From Porphyra umbilicalis (lineage: Eukaryota > Rhodophyta > Bangiophyceae > Bangiales > Bangiaceae), in contig KV918852.1 in assembly GCA_002049455.2 (NCBI GenBank), positions 1 through 64,000 on the forward strand: 64,000 nucleotides of DNA, in the 5' to 3' direction. The position numbers were made by a program, and so were the translations under genes. Below the pieces are notes generated by a model. The model had not been told where the DNA came from. It did not search any database and saw nothing but the letters and a program-made list of their open reading frames with translations. Shown in pieces: positions 35,906-47,436 of this stretch (the first letter of the stretch is position 1; every line of letters begins with the position of its first letter).

Positions 35906-38038
35906 TAGGGTTGCCCAACTGGTTTATCGTAATTGGATAAAACTGGTTTACATTGGGTAAAAATTGGACATCGCTTGCAAATTCGTTTCGGATGCAAAAT
36001 ATTGGTTAAACTGGTTGTTTTTTAAGTATGGAACAGTTGCGGTCACGTGACCGGAATTGTGCCACTTCTTTGGCGTTAAGTGCGTGACGAGTCCCAACTT
36101 GATGACGCGTGGACGACCAGATCCGACGACTCGTGTCTTTGTCTCTCAGGCCCGTTTGCAGCACGTTTCGCAGTTCCGCGGGGCCCGCAGAACTGGGGTG
36201 CATTATCTGCGAAAGAACATGCGGGCACCAGACAGAGTGTTACTGTATTTACGAGGCACGCGATCCAAGTATATTCTCAGTACGATCCACTTGATTGATA
36301 TCAATACTGTCAATACTGGCCTGGACGTTCTAGATGGCCACCTTCGCACCGACTCGTACCACGATGCACCCGCCCGTTTGGCAGACTGCCTCCGCGACGC
36401 ATGTCGATATGGTGTCTGAGACCATGTGTCCTCGGCGTGTTTCATCCTCTCCATCCCCTGGCTCAAGCACTCGTTCTGATATTGACGACGTGCGGGCCCG
36501 CGACGGGACTCCTGCGCCATGCGCACGCCAGCGGATGCCGTCGTCGACCTGGTTGGCTTTTTGCGCTTTTGTCTTTCACATCGCAGGCGATATCATTATT
36601 GTCGCACAGCTCTGGTCATGTGATACTTGGGAGGCGGTAGCAACGTTGACATATGTGAAGTATTTTGCGTGCACACCGCCACGCTGTACCAGTCAGTCTG
36701 TCAGAAGACCTTGCTGTGTCAGCAGCGCCCGCAGCCATTCGGCAGGAATATACGAGGCTGTGGTTGGTTGGTGAACAGGTGGAAGGGATGTTGTTGACGT
36801 AGGGGCAAGACACAAGAATGGGTTCCGCGAGGCGAAGTGACGAGAGTGGTTTGTCCGACGGGCTGATGCTGTCGCCGCCGGTCACAGGGACAGAATTGGG
36901 GGCTGGATAGAGACAAATTGATCTTCAAATAGTAAAATTACTGATGTCAACTCTTGCGCCTTCGCCGGAACTACGTGCAGCGCGGTGCATCCCGGGGTTG
37001 TCAACATACGCGGCGCGGCCGCGTATGTTGACAAATTGGGGATGCACCGGGCTGCAGCGCACCCCGCCGCGACCGTCACGGGCCAATAGGAGCTTCGAAT
37101 CGCGGGCCCCGTCTTCTGCGAAAGCGGTCTGCGAAAGGGCCTCACACCGGCCCCGTCGCCGACGCTTTCCGTGCTGCGAGCCCACCATGGCTCCCGCACA
37201 CAAGTCGGGCAACCACACCCCACACGCCCGCACAGGAAAAGGACCGCCACGCACGCATCACGCCGCCGTGCGGGAAGAGTGAAGGTGCATGTACCTAGCA
37301 GCCTCGCGTAGATCTGGGAAAGAAAAGAAACAAGGGGGATCAATGCGCATGCCAAGAACACATCATGCACACAGAAGCAAAAGAGAAGGGAACGCCGCGC
37401 AGAGGAGACAGATGCTCGTGTCAGACGCGCTGCACACAGACAGCATCACATGTACTGGCAGCTCGAGCGACGTCCATATATCACCTACAAACGTATCACC
37501 CACAAACACACACGAGCACAATTCCATGTATCATACCATGCGGCTAGACGTGATGATGAGGGATGATGCCACAACCCTATGCGGTGCAGTAGACGGATGC
37601 CTACAACAAGTCAAAGACCAGCGTGGGTACAGCACATGGCACCAATGACCAACCGACGACAGAGCGTTCGGCGGGGGCGCGAGGAGGGAGGTAGACTTGC
37701 AACGGGCTCGTTAGGCGTGGCACCGAGAGCAACTAAGACAACGGAACAGGATGGGGTCGGGGGGGGGACGAGTGTGGCGCTTGGGTCGGCGTGGCCTGGG
37801 AGAGTGGATTGCCCATGCCCGGGATGGATTAACATGGCTGAGATTGCCGTGCGGGCTGTCCGTGCACCTGTCACCTCTTGGGTGGCTGCGACCCACTCGC
37901 TGCGGAACCACAGACACCCAGTCTCATTTGTGGGTGGCGCTCGCCCTTGCCCAACTAACTAGTTTAAAAACTGGTTATTGGCTACCGAACACAATCGGAT
38001 GAACTGGTTCGGCCGGGCGAACCAATTGGGCAACCCTA
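35906..38038. mobile_element. 2.1-kb hAT-type DNA transposon, non-autonomous
   Basis: Terminal inverted repeats TAGGGTTGCCCAACTGGTT and AACCAATTGGGCAACCCTA (one mismatch) are flanked by a perfect 8-bp duplication TTGTTGAG (35898-35905 and 38039-38046). An 8-bp duplication and a TAGGGTTG-type end are the marks of hAT elements. CTGGTT(T/A) and AATTGG motifs repeat just inside both ends. Frames inside reach only about 120-160 residues and show no BED finger or hAT dimerisation domain, so the element is taken as non-autonomous. A strong palindrome lies near its centre. Confidence 0.93.
36976..37055. repeat. 80-bp cruciform-type palindrome inside the hAT element
   Basis: The inner arms TTGTCAACATACGCGGC and its exact complement are separated by only three bases (GCG). 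The outer arms TGCAGC.CGGTGCATCCC pair on either side with few mismatches. Confidence 0.88.
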
Positions 38039-38295
38039 TTGTTGAGCACATGTGTACGTTTGCACATGTGCATTTTCACCATGTCGCTCAAGACCATACG
38101 AAGCGGCTCTCAAAGAGGCTTCTGATGCATCCAAGAAGTCATTGAAAAATGCAGTCATGCAAACGTATGCATGTTTCAACATGTTTTTGCAAAAAAATCG
38201 CCTCGTACAGGTGCTTCCGAGGGGCCGTGCAAGTTTTTGCACGAGCGATTTGGGGGAAAACGAGGCTCGTGGTGGATCCAGCAACGAGGTGCACT

Positions 38296-38755
38296 GCGCA
38301 GCGGGCCCAGAACCGTCGTCAAAAGCACGTCTGTTTTTGCCTGTTTTGAGCCTCTTGGAGGCCCGTGTTCCTTTTTGATGAAACAGAATTCCTGTGCAAA
38401 AAACAGATCGACCCCCCTTGACAGGCTCTCAGAGGCCATCCTATGCGAGGTCCTTGCATATTTGTGTTTGCGAGAACAGGAATCGTTCCTCACTCCGTAC
38501 ATTGCTCCTGCTAGCAGGGCCATAGATGCTTCTCCGTCTCTCTCTCTTTCTGGAAGGGGGAAGTGTATACGTCTTATGCTGTGTCTCTCTTTTTACGAGT
38601 GGAGATGCATCTATCCCGGCGAACAGATGATTTTGGCGCCTTTTCTGGAAAAAACCAGCCTTGACAGAGCCCCAGGGCGGTTTGCAGATAATCTGTTCGT
38701 CCGAAAACACGCAAAAGCAGACGTGCTCTTGACGACGGTTATGGGCCTGCTGCGC
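38296..38755. repeat. inverted repeat pair (55 bp, about 350-bp spacer)
   Basis: The left arm, 38296-38350 (containing ACCGTCGTCAAAAGCACGTC), pairs with the right arm, 38701-38755 (GACGTGCTCTTGACGACGGT), with about eight mismatches. It may be the ends or a foldback part of a small transposon. A plus frame of about 200 codons spans it without a known motif. Confidence 0.65.
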
Positions 38756-39035
38756 TGCGCTGGTCGTCGACGGCTGCTTCGCAGGTTATAAACAAGTCCA
38801 GGGTATTTCCGCGAACGCGTTTTCAGTCACTTCTATTTTGTCACTTGCCAACTGCGCTTGGAAACTACATAAGTACCCCCAAACTCATGGAAAACAAACG
38901 GAGGCCTGCCTAGTGTATGTAAAAGAAGAGCGCCCGGAGGCATGGACATGCCAGGAGGCTGACCTCGTCGGCCTGCGCGTGGTCCACATCGTCGGCCTCT
39001 AGATCGCCTCGTCCCATCGTGACAACGTTGTCGTC

Positions 39036-41132
39036 ATGACGGGGGCAGGTCGGACGTGTCAGGGGCGTTGTCGTTTCCCCTCCTCAGCGGTACACCACGA
39101 CGGCCATCCAGCGATTGCTTTTGTGTCGGCAGACACAGCGGCCGCGATCGGTAGCGAACGCCCCCGAGCTTTGTCAACCGCCAAGCGATGCCGCCGTCGT
39201 CCAAGTGGTCCTTTACGGACGGAGGTGCCGGCGGTTGGCCCATTTGCACTGTCGCGGCCGCGGGCGTGTGCGTCGGCGATCGGTGCGGATGCCTCAGCGC
39301 TCACGGACGGGAGGACGACGGGCGCCCCAGCCCCGGCTTCGGTGGCGCTCGCCGCAGCGGTTTTGCCAACGCCGCCTGGCGCGGCCACGTCGCGCGGGTA
39401 CCGTGCGCTCGTGGCAGTCGCAGCGGCGGTGCGGCGAAGACAATGGCGGTGGCGGTCGCTGCTGCGCGCTCTGTGGTCGGGAGTGGCAGGCGGGGGTAGC
39501 CGTCTCCGCCGGCTGGCAGTGGCAGGTCTGGCAGCCCTCGTCGTCTTGCTTAGCTCCGGCCTGCTTTCCGCGGTAGCGGCGGGCCCGGCGTTGTTGGCGT
39601 CTGTTGGGTCCGGGCTTAAGCCGCCGACGAGTCGGCCGCTGGTGGTCCTCGGAGTAGTGCTTTTCTTTGCTGGAGCCGCGCTCGCCGCCGCGGAGACAGC
39701 CATTACCACCCTGTGGCCGTGGAAAGTGCGGGAGCTGGCAGATAAGGAGGGGGTTGATTCGCCGTTCGCGGTCTTGGAAAAGGACCTGACGCGCTTCCTG
39801 ACAACCATCCTCGTGGCAACGACCACCGCAACGGTCTTTTCCACCGCCATGGTGACGGAACTGGCGGGGGAGCTGCTGGGCAATGCGTCGGTCGGTCTGG
39901 TCACGGCGGGCATGACAGTTGTGTTCTTGTTTTTCGGCGAAATCCTTCCGAAGGCCCTCGCTGTCCACTCGCCTGCCAAGGTTGCCCGCGTCATGGTTCC
40001 TGTCATATCGGCCATCTCGGTTATCCTCTATCCATTAGGCAAGGTCCTGGCCTTCCTTTCTACCCTCATTCTACGATTCTTCAACGTGGCGGGTGAGTCC
40101 AACGCGGCCGTATCGGAAGAAGAGCTCCGCCTGATCGTCGCGGGCGCAGACCGGTCGGGCAGCATCGCCAAGTATGAGAGTCAAATCATCCAAAACGTGC
40201 TCGACTTGGAGGAGAAAGCCGTGCGGGAGGTGATGTGCCCGCGCGTCGACATGGTGGCCGTTCCGTCGTCGGCAACGCTGATGGACATGATGAATGTGGA
40301 GCGGGTATCGCACTACTCGCGCATGCCCGTGTACGACGGCAGCATCGACAACATCATTGGCGTCGTGTACGCCAAGTCACTGCTCGAGTACCTGGTCCAG
40401 CAACCCGAGGAGCTCGACCGACGTAAGGTGCTGGAGCTGGTCGATACAGCCTACTTCATCCCTGAGTCCATGACCATCTGGACGGTGCTCGAGCAGATGC
40501 GGAAACGCCGTCTGCACTTAGCAGTCGTCGTGGACGAGTATGGGGGCACCGCTGGCCTGGTGACGTTGGAGGACATCCTCGAGGAGGTGGTCGGCGAAAT
40601 TTACGACGAGGACGATGACGTGGAGGCAGAGCGGCGGGACCTCACACTCCTCCCCGACGGCGCTTACGCGATTGACGGGGCGGCGGACCTGGACAAGGTG
40701 GACGCCGCGCTCGGCATGTCTCTCGACGAGGAAGAGCTCCACGATTACGGTACCATTTCGGGGCTGGTCATTGCGCGCATGGGTGAGATACCCCCTTGCG
40801 GCGCGGAGGTGCTGGTCAACACCGTACGACTGACGGTCATTGACGCGGACGACCGGCGCATCGTGCGCTTGCGCGCTCAGGCCGTGTCTGAAGAGGAGCT
40901 GCAGCGGCTGGCGGCAGCTGCCGCCGACGCGGAAGTCGAGCGCGTGCGCGCCGCAGAGGACGATAGCGATGGCGCTGACGACGAGCCCGTCGGACGGTGG
41001 GTGCGCAAGGACCGGTCCCGGTCGGGGCAGAACGGGTCGCAGGAGCAGCCGTCGGGGGTGACGGAGCTGTACCCTGAACCGTCTGACGACGCTGAGCTTG
41101 GCAAGGGCGCTACCGACAAGTCCAGTGGTTGA
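39036..41132 (+). CDS. CNNM/CorC-type membrane transporter, probably plastid-targeted
   Basis: Single-exon, 698 aa, ATG at 39036. Residues 1-155 are Ala/Arg/Ser-rich with almost no acidic residues, like an organelle transit region. A DUF21/CNNM membrane domain follows (about 200-355): FAGAALAAAETAITTLWPWK, FLTTILVATTTATVFSTAMV and FFGEILPKALAVHSPAKVAR are family hallmarks. A CBS pair lies at about 398-455 (VMCPRVDMVAVP, SRMPVYDGSIDNIIGVV) and 465-520 (HLAVVVDEYGGTAGLVTLED), then a CorC/HlyC domain at about 535-615 (GAYAIDGAADLDKVDAALG). CNNM/CorC proteins export or exchange Mg2+; plant homologues with this domain order (MGR8/MGR9 type) act in the plastid envelope. The C-terminal 80 residues are acidic and low complexity. 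No breaks are seen. It converges on the OSCA gene, with 514 bp between the stops. Confidence 0.93.
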   Translation: MTGAGRTCQGRCRFPSSAVHHDGHPAIAFVSADTAAAIGSERPRALSTAKRCRRRPSGPLRTEVPAVGPFALSRPRACASAIGADASALTDGRTTGAPAPASVALAAAVLPTPPGAATSRGYRALVAVAAAVRRRQWRWRSLLRALWSGVAGGGSRLRRLAVAGLAALVVLLSSGLLSAVAAGPALLASVGSGLKPPTSRPLVVLGVVLFFAGAALAAAETAITTLWPWKVRELADKEGVDSPFAVLEKDLTRFLTTILVATTTATVFSTAMVTELAGELLGNASVGLVTAGMTVVFLFFGEILPKALAVHSPAKVARVMVPVISAISVILYPLGKVLAFLSTLILRFFNVAGESNAAVSEEELRLIVAGADRSGSIAKYESQIIQNVLDLEEKAVREVMCPRVDMVAVPSSATLMDMMNVERVSHYSRMPVYDGSIDNIIGVVYAKSLLEYLVQQPEELDRRKVLELVDTAYFIPESMTIWTVLEQMRKRRLHLAVVVDEYGGTAGLVTLEDILEEVVGEIYDEDDDVEAERRDLTLLPDGAYAIDGAADLDKVDAALGMSLDEEELHDYGTISGLVIARMGEIPPCGAEVLVNTVRLTVIDADDRRIVRLRAQAVSEEELQRLAAAAADAEVERVRAAEDDSDGADDEPVGRWVRKDRSRSGQNGSQEQPSGVTELYPEPSDDAELGKGATDKSSG

Positions 41133-41646
41133 GACTTGGCTTGTCCTTGAGGCGCTCGTCTCTCTTGCCCGCTTGCGCTCGCAGTCCCTGTGTGGATCTC
41201 TTTGTTATGAGCATGCTTGGATCGAATGGCAGGGGCGACATGTTTTCATCCCCTTGTAGCACCACCGTCTGTCGCAGGGCTTTTTCGACGCCTGGCCATA
41301 ACGACGTTGCCTAGCAAGGTTGGTCAAGTGCTGAATGGCGACAGTAGATGCAGGCTACGCACGCGCGCGCCGAGTAAATTTAGTGCCCGCGTTCAGGTAT
41401 CGTTCATTCAGACTCCCGCACGAACAGAATATGAGTCCCTCCTGCAGAATCGTGAGTCTTTCGCGACGACTGGTCCCTCTCGCTGCGCAATGACGCGCAC
41501 AACTGTCGCTCTGTCACAAGGCAAAGGGACAACTACTACGAGGCAATCGCAGCTGCGTCCAGAACGAACCCGCAGTGGCACAACAATAAGAAGAGTCGGT
41601 GAGAATGGAGCAAAGAGGGCAGGCAGTATGCAGATCCAGGCAACCT
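41133..41646. other. convergent intergenic region between the CNNM and OSCA genes
   Basis: Shared 3' flank of two convergent genes. There is no gene and no canonical AATAAA signal. Confidence 0.6.
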
Positions 41647-44426
41647 CTACTTCCCAACCGCTGGCACAGCGACCATTGGTACTGTGTTGTCAGTCGTGGA
41701 TGCAACGGGCATTGGGTCGCCCAGAGCCGGCATGAACTCGTCCGACACTTCTTCTCGGTTCGCCGCCTTCTCGGTCGCCTTGATCTTGGCCAACTCCACG
41801 TCTTCGGCATAGTAGGCCTCTTCATTTACGTCGTCCACGCCGTTGAGGTTGGGCACCTGTGCGGGAAGCGGCTTGAAGCCCGGTGACACGTACGCCGCTG
41901 GGATCCAGTCGGCGGCCATGTCCGGCGCGCCCTCCCGCTCCACGTTCTCTTCCACCTGTAGCACTGAGCCGTGCTTGGCCACCCGCATGAAGTTGGTGTA
42001 TATGAAGTACAAGAAGAATAGCGTAAGGAGCACGAGGATGACCTCCAAAGCCGCGGGGACAGACTGCTTCTTCAGCCCCAGTATGCCCGCCATCACAATC
42101 TGCTTGAGCAGCAGCCCAATCATGATGCCGGTGAAGGCGCCTTTGAGCAGCTTGCCGCCCGACTCGTACGGATTCCGCATCGTGTAAAGCAAACTGTACT
42201 TGTTGACCCAGTAGGATGTGAAGAAGTAGAGCACCGCGGCCGCCACAATCAACGGCGCAATTGTTGAGTAGACCAGCGCCATCGTGGAAACGATCATGCC
42301 CCAGGCGTAGAAGCGAAAGTACTGGAAGAAGCACCCACCATCATCCGCCTTGCGCAACTGGCGGGTGGTCTTGCACAGAAACTTGCGCAAGATCCATCGT
42401 ACGATCCAGCGGCCGAGCTGCAGCAGGCTCAAGGGCACCTGCGAAAGTGCGAGCAGCAAGATGAAGTTGATCATGAAGGTGGCCTGCAATGGGATGGAGC
42501 TCGCCAGCAGGGTGACGATGGAGCCCGGGTCATTGATGAGCTGCCTCAGGTAAGTGATGATAGAGCCCGACAGGGCCACAAAGATCAAATTGGAAAACAC
42601 CAGAAAGTTGAAGTAGTAGTTGCGCTGTAGCGCATCGACCGTGCCCAGCGCGTGCTGCCGTTGGATGCCTACCAACAGACGGATGAAGATGGGGATCAAC
42701 GCCAAGAAGACGGACAAGATGAGAGGCGGCAGGTAGCCAGAGATCAGGCCCAAGACAATCTTGGGCAGTCTGCTCACGAAGTCGAGCCACCTGAATGCAT
42801 CCAGCTCAGTCAGCTTCTCAAGATTGGCAAGGCCCTGGAGGAAGGTTACGGGGACAACCCAGAAGAAGGTCAGAAGCATGATGAGGATGAAGGAGACGAG
42901 CTTGCGAAGGTCCACGGTGGCGCCCTTGATCGCCAGCGACGGCCAGTTAACCGCATCGGGCTCCGCCGCCCGCGACGTTTTCCACGACTGCTGAAAGCGT
43001 GCGTAGTTGGTTTGCGACGCGTCCGCGGTCGCGCGGCGGGTGGCGAACACTACAATGGCCGAGCGGGTCGCGGGCATCTGCTTAGGGAATTCGCCGATCT
43101 GGTAACGGCCGATCTTATCGTAGTAGTGCGTCTGCTGCCCCGACCAGTGTTCAATCGAGTCGACCTCCTGCGCCAACCGGTTGAGGCACACACAGGAGCC
43201 GACCTTGTGGGTTGGCCGCTGGCCTGCGAGCTTGGGGTCGTTGGCCATACTCCATTCGGCCCGCTCGCGCCGCGTGACAGCATCCCAGAAGCGGGCCTTC
43301 TTCTTGAGCAGTTTCTTGTCGCCATGAACGTAGTGCACCGACACGATCTGGCCAGGGAACAGCCGGTTCCAGTACTCAAGCACCTGCGACTCGGAGCACG
43401 ATTCCTCGTCAATATCCATCACCACAATCGCATAGTTGCTCGGATTGTCGCGCGACGCGCGGTATCGCCGGCGCGCATCGGCGTACACCTTAACGTCGCG
43501 CCACATGAACACGCACGCAACAACGGTGATGAGGGCGTCGGCGAGCAGCGTCGTCCACACCCGCCAGTCGTCACCGTCGATGTTGGAGAGCGTCACAATC
43601 TGAATTCCCAGCGTCTTGAGGGTTGAGTTGCCGTCGGCGTCCTTCTCGGGCAGGTCCTTGAACGGGCCGGTCCCATAGATCGGCAGCAGCACCGCCACGA
43701 TGAGGCCAATCGTGCAACACAGCCACAGTTGAGTGCGGAGGAAGCGCAGGAACATGACCTGGTCTAGGCCGTGTGAGCGCTCCAGGTGCTGGTCCAGTTT
43801 CACATCCCACGCGCCGCGCATCCATCCCAGAAAGCCGGAAGGGGGGGACGGCAGGGCCGCGACCCGATTGCCTTGGTGATCCGTCACGTCAGGTCGCTCA
43901 TCACTATGATGGAGATGCGGCGAAAGGTAGGAAAGTCAGACGAGGCGCACCGACGAAACTCGAGACAGGAGGTGAACACGAAGAAACTGTCAGTGTCGTG
44001 CACGTGCAATATTCACGCGAAGAATAACTGTCTCGTGCAAACAAACACCATGCAAGCCACGCGCTTCCTACTCACGGCACACACCAAACGGCGCGCTTCA
44101 TGGAGGCCCTCTGCAATGGCAAAGGCTCCTCTTGACCGCAACGCTGCCCGCCAGACGCCACTGGATAGCAAGCGAGTCGCCAAAGCAATCACATCCCGCG
44201 CCGGCCGTGCACGTCGTCAAACGCACACGCACGCATCACACCAAATAACGGCAATAGCGGGCACAGCACTGAGTCATATAACGTACTGTAGGTACTTGCG
44301 GTACTCGAACACTGTCGGCAGACGCTTGCGGAGCCAGAAGTCGAAAATCACCACCGCTAGAGTCGTGATCACACCACCAACAACAAGGTTGATGATGACA
44401 CCAGTGGTGCCCGGGTCAAGCCCCAT
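41647..44426 (-). CDS. OSCA/CSC1/TMEM63-family mechanosensitive cation channel
   Basis: Two exons give 798 aa. Exon 1 (44426-44287) starts MGLDPGTTGVIINLVVGG and encodes the N-terminal membrane helix. The intron (44286-43904, 383 bp) has donor GTACGT and acceptor ATAG and splits a His codon. Exon 2 (43903-41647) continues with HDERPDVTDHQG. The order fits OSCA proteins: helix M0, then two helices (TQLWLCCTIGLIVAVLL, LLADALITVVACVFMW), a cytosolic RRM-like domain (SNYAIVVMDIDEESC ... IVSVHYVHGD), then a block of about eight helices including YAWGMIVSTMALVYSTIAP and a VGIQRQHALGT loop. The acidic cytosolic tail ends near PMVAVPAVGK. These channels are osmotically or mechanically gated and Ca2+-permeable. 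No breaks are seen. The start is supported by the family-like helix directly after it; an in-frame TTG at 44489 is less likely. Confidence 0.93.
43904..44286 (-). other. intron of the OSCA gene
   Basis: GT at 44286-44285 (GTACGT) and AG at 43905-43904 (CATCATAG). Splicing restores the reading frame between two sequences that are adjacent in OSCA proteins. There are stops in all frames inside. Confidence 0.85.
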
Positions 44427-44929
44427 CACGCCCGCGGCCGCGGCCCCGACTGAGGAGAGCGACCGAAGGAGGGAGGAGGGAAAGTACAAGGGGAGAAGGT
44501 ACTACAAGTTGGGGCCGACAGCATGCATCCACGGGCGCGCGTGCACGGGCCAATGACGCTCGGCGAGGAGCAGGATTGGGCACCCGTCTTGGCCCCGGGG
44601 AGTCAGTCGCCAACACCAAGATGATGTGCGTGGGGGCTCCAGCGGCGCCGACAATGCTGCCGCGCCCGGGTCTTCGTGCCGCGGCGCGCAGCGTCGTTGA
44701 GCACAAGGACGGTCGCGCCCGCCGCGCGCGCGCGGCAGAACCCGACGGGAGCGTCGAGTGGCGGGAAACCCACGCAAGAAGTCACAGGACAACGCACAGC
44801 AGGAAGGGCGGGAGGGGGGGGGGCAGTGGGCCGGGGAGGGGGGCAACTACTAGAACAGCTGTATGCTGGGGGTCAGCCCGGCTGGTGATGAGTCCGCTGC
44901 CCGAGGCGCCGGCGCTGCGCAAGCGAACG

Positions 44930-45090
44930 TCGGGAGTTGGTACCCGCCAGAGGAACGCCAGACGAAACGAACGAAAAACAAACGATGGTTCCGTCTGGCA
45001 TTCGTCTGTTCGTCGTCTGGCCATCGTCTGACAAACGAGCGCCAGACGCGAGCAAGACGAAAAGCCAGTTTCGTAAGCTCGGTAACTCGA
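44930..45090. repeat. CGTCTGGC-rich repeat, left arm
   Basis: The stretch carries many copies of CGTCTGGC/GCCAGACG, starting near TTGGTACC and ending near TTTCGTAAGCT. It is inversely related to 47080-47215, so the two may be long subterminal repeats of a foldback or MULE-like element about 2.3 kb long. Confidence 0.6.
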
Positions 45091-45440
45091 TGGTTGTGGC
45101 ACGTGCGCGGACCAAATCTAGAGCGGGCAGGCCAAGCCCTCGTCAGTGGGGTGGCTTGTGCAGCCAGACTGCACACCGAGTCTCTCCAGGAGCCTGCAAG
45201 TGGTCATGTCTCGCTGCTGACAGCGAAGTAATAACTCTGTTCCGTACTGCCCATCTGCTTGCGGACTTCGCATCGTTTGGTGGGAACTGACACGCCTGAA
45301 GGCCGCTCTCCGAGGGCCACCGTGCTAATACGTTGTTGACAGCGGTGCGCAACAATTACGTATGCTGTAACAGCAGAGACTGCGTTGCCTGTGGCCTCCC
45401 AGGACGCGCTGTGAGCGTGTTTCTTTCAAAGTTTTGAATT

Positions 45441-46154
45441 CCAGGCACGTGCGTGCAACACCCAGGCCTTCAGGGCGGTAGCGCGCTCGGCGACGCATCG
45501 ACAACGGGCACGCCGGCTGGCTCCATGGCCGTGAGCACGCCCGGGGGCACGTACAGCCACGTTGCCGTGGCGGGGGGGGCGTGGGGCGGGGAAAGGGGGG
45601 CCGCCGCCGCTACCGCAGCGGCGGCGGCCCGCCGGCGTGGCGCAACGCCCACGGGCAGGACCGTCACCCCGCCGCGCAGCGCATCTGCGCACGGTGGGCG
45701 GGGCAGCCGACACGGCGCACGGGTGGGCGGGTGGAATCGACCGCCGCGCGGAGGGGCGCTTCTAACCGCGACGGTAGATGGCGTCAGCAACCGCCGACGC
45801 GCCGCCGCAACAGAAGCCGGCGCGCAGGCACGATCATCCGCGGGTTATCGTGAGCGCTTCGAGCCCCGGAAGACGCTGCGCGTGGTCGCCGCGTGCAACT
45901 CGGGGCGGTGGGGGGGGGCAGGGGGGCACGCGCCGTCCGGGCCCTGTGACCCCTGCGGCGGGGTAGTCCTTCTCAGCAACGTAACTCCATTCGCTTTTAG
46001 CGTCATCGCGAGCCTTCCAACGCTGACACGCCCTCAGATCCCTGAGGACACGAATGCAAACTGCCACCTCTGAAACGGAGAGCAAGTCCCGTGATCTAAG
46101 TCTATGTGTGCATCACTACACTCTGAGGGCACCCTGTCCTAAAGGCCAGGGAAT
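45441..46154 (-). repeat. 714-bp dispersed repeat R, copy 2
   Basis: Inverted copy of 31077-31790 with equal length. Here both ends carry GAATTCC (GAATTCCAGG and CCAGGGAATTC), a short inverted repeat. It lies between the two CGTCTGGC arms, so it may be part of, or inserted in, that element. Confidence 0.8.
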
Positions 46155-47079
46155 TCACGTGGTCAGGAGAGGGCGCGAGTGGAAGCAAGAGGAGAGAGTC
46201 CGCTGTGCATTTGAGAAGAGGATACCTCCGTTCGTCTCGCACTTGACAGCCTCGACCCACCCTGGCACGTCCTTGCTCGCCCTCGCGCCGCGGGTTGCTC
46301 CATTGCTGCTCCCCGCTCCATCCGCTAGACCCCCACCATTGTCGGGGCCGCTCTCTTCAACCTCTCTGTTGCATGGTTGCCTATTTTACTTACTCCCCCC
46401 TTGTCCAATGTTGCAACCAGAGGTACGCGGAGGGGGTGGCGGCGGTCTTTTTGCGAGATCGGAGGCGATTGTCATGCCTCTGCGGCGCCCCCTGCCGGGA
46501 GTGGTGGTGGGACGTGAGGGGCGGGTTGGGGCGGTCGGTGACACTTGTGCCGGTGGCTGCGTGGTACGTTGGATGAGAGTCAGACGGTGGTTGGTGGTGG
46601 GTCTTTGGACCTGCGTAACAGCATGTGCTGCCAGCGGATGACGCGGCGGGGTGCGGCTGAGCGGGAGAGAACCTGTGGGGAGCAGTTGAGTGGCGTGGTG
46701 GGATGGCTAGCAGAGATGGCGCTGACAGGGAGGCTGCGGATGGCGTGAGGAGGCCGTGGGTGGTTTGGCGAGGGGGTGGGGTGGCGAGGCGGTAGGTAGA
46801 GCGGTGGGGTCGTGGGTTAAGCGGCAGGGTGGTAGGTGAGGCGACGGGCAGGTAGGTGGGGCGGCGGGGTGGCGAGGCTGGACTGCCGGGGTCCCCGGCC
46901 GGCCCGTACGGGCGGCCAGGACGATAGGTTTGAAGGGCTGAACTAAGCTATAGCCTCTAACACGAAATGCAAAAGTAGTGCACCCACACAATGACGCAGA
47001 GAAGTACATAGATAGATACTGACACCTGCGCCCATGGCCTATGTAGCGTGGTCGATATGCCCAAACATTCTGCCACACG
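46155..47079. other. no gene recognised
   Basis: Low-complexity (GGT/GGC)-type sequence near 46740-46890, otherwise short frames without motifs. Confidence 0.5.
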
Positions 47080-47215
47080 AAACACAGACGGAGCGAACGC
47101 ACGGCCAGCTTACGAACGGGCAGACGAAAACCCGTTCGTCTGGCGACCGTTCGTCAAACGGCTGCCAGACGAAAAGCTGACGACACCGGCGTTCGTTTGG
47201 TTGGTACCAACCACC
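47080..47215. repeat. CGTCTGGC-rich repeat, right arm
   Basis: Inverted partner of 44930-45090. CAGACGAAAAGC, GTTCGTCTGGC and TTGGTACCAA are shared. No exact terminal duplication was found by eye. Confidence 0.6.
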
Positions 47216-47436
47216 GACGAATGGGTGCGGGCAGGGGGCGTGCCAAGCGCGCGGGGTATCGAGCGCCGCATCTGTCTGGCACCTGCAAGCAACTGCCTGC
47301 AGGCACACAGCTGTGTACCCAGGGATGGGGGGGGTACAGTTGTTATGCGTTTTCATGGCAGGGGTGCGCCACAAAAGTAGCACCCTCTTTCAGTCCGAGA
47401 TCGCGACAGATCGCCGTCCTGAGACTCTAGCTAGGG

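Noticed and set aside
37280-37970. Possible transposase gene in the hAT element
   Set aside because: Frames of at most about 130 codons, with no zinc-finger or catalytic motif.
44502-44846. Upstream extension of the OSCA first exon
   Set aside because: The ATG at 44426 lies directly before the expected N-terminal helix; the extension would need non-ATG starts and is low complexity.
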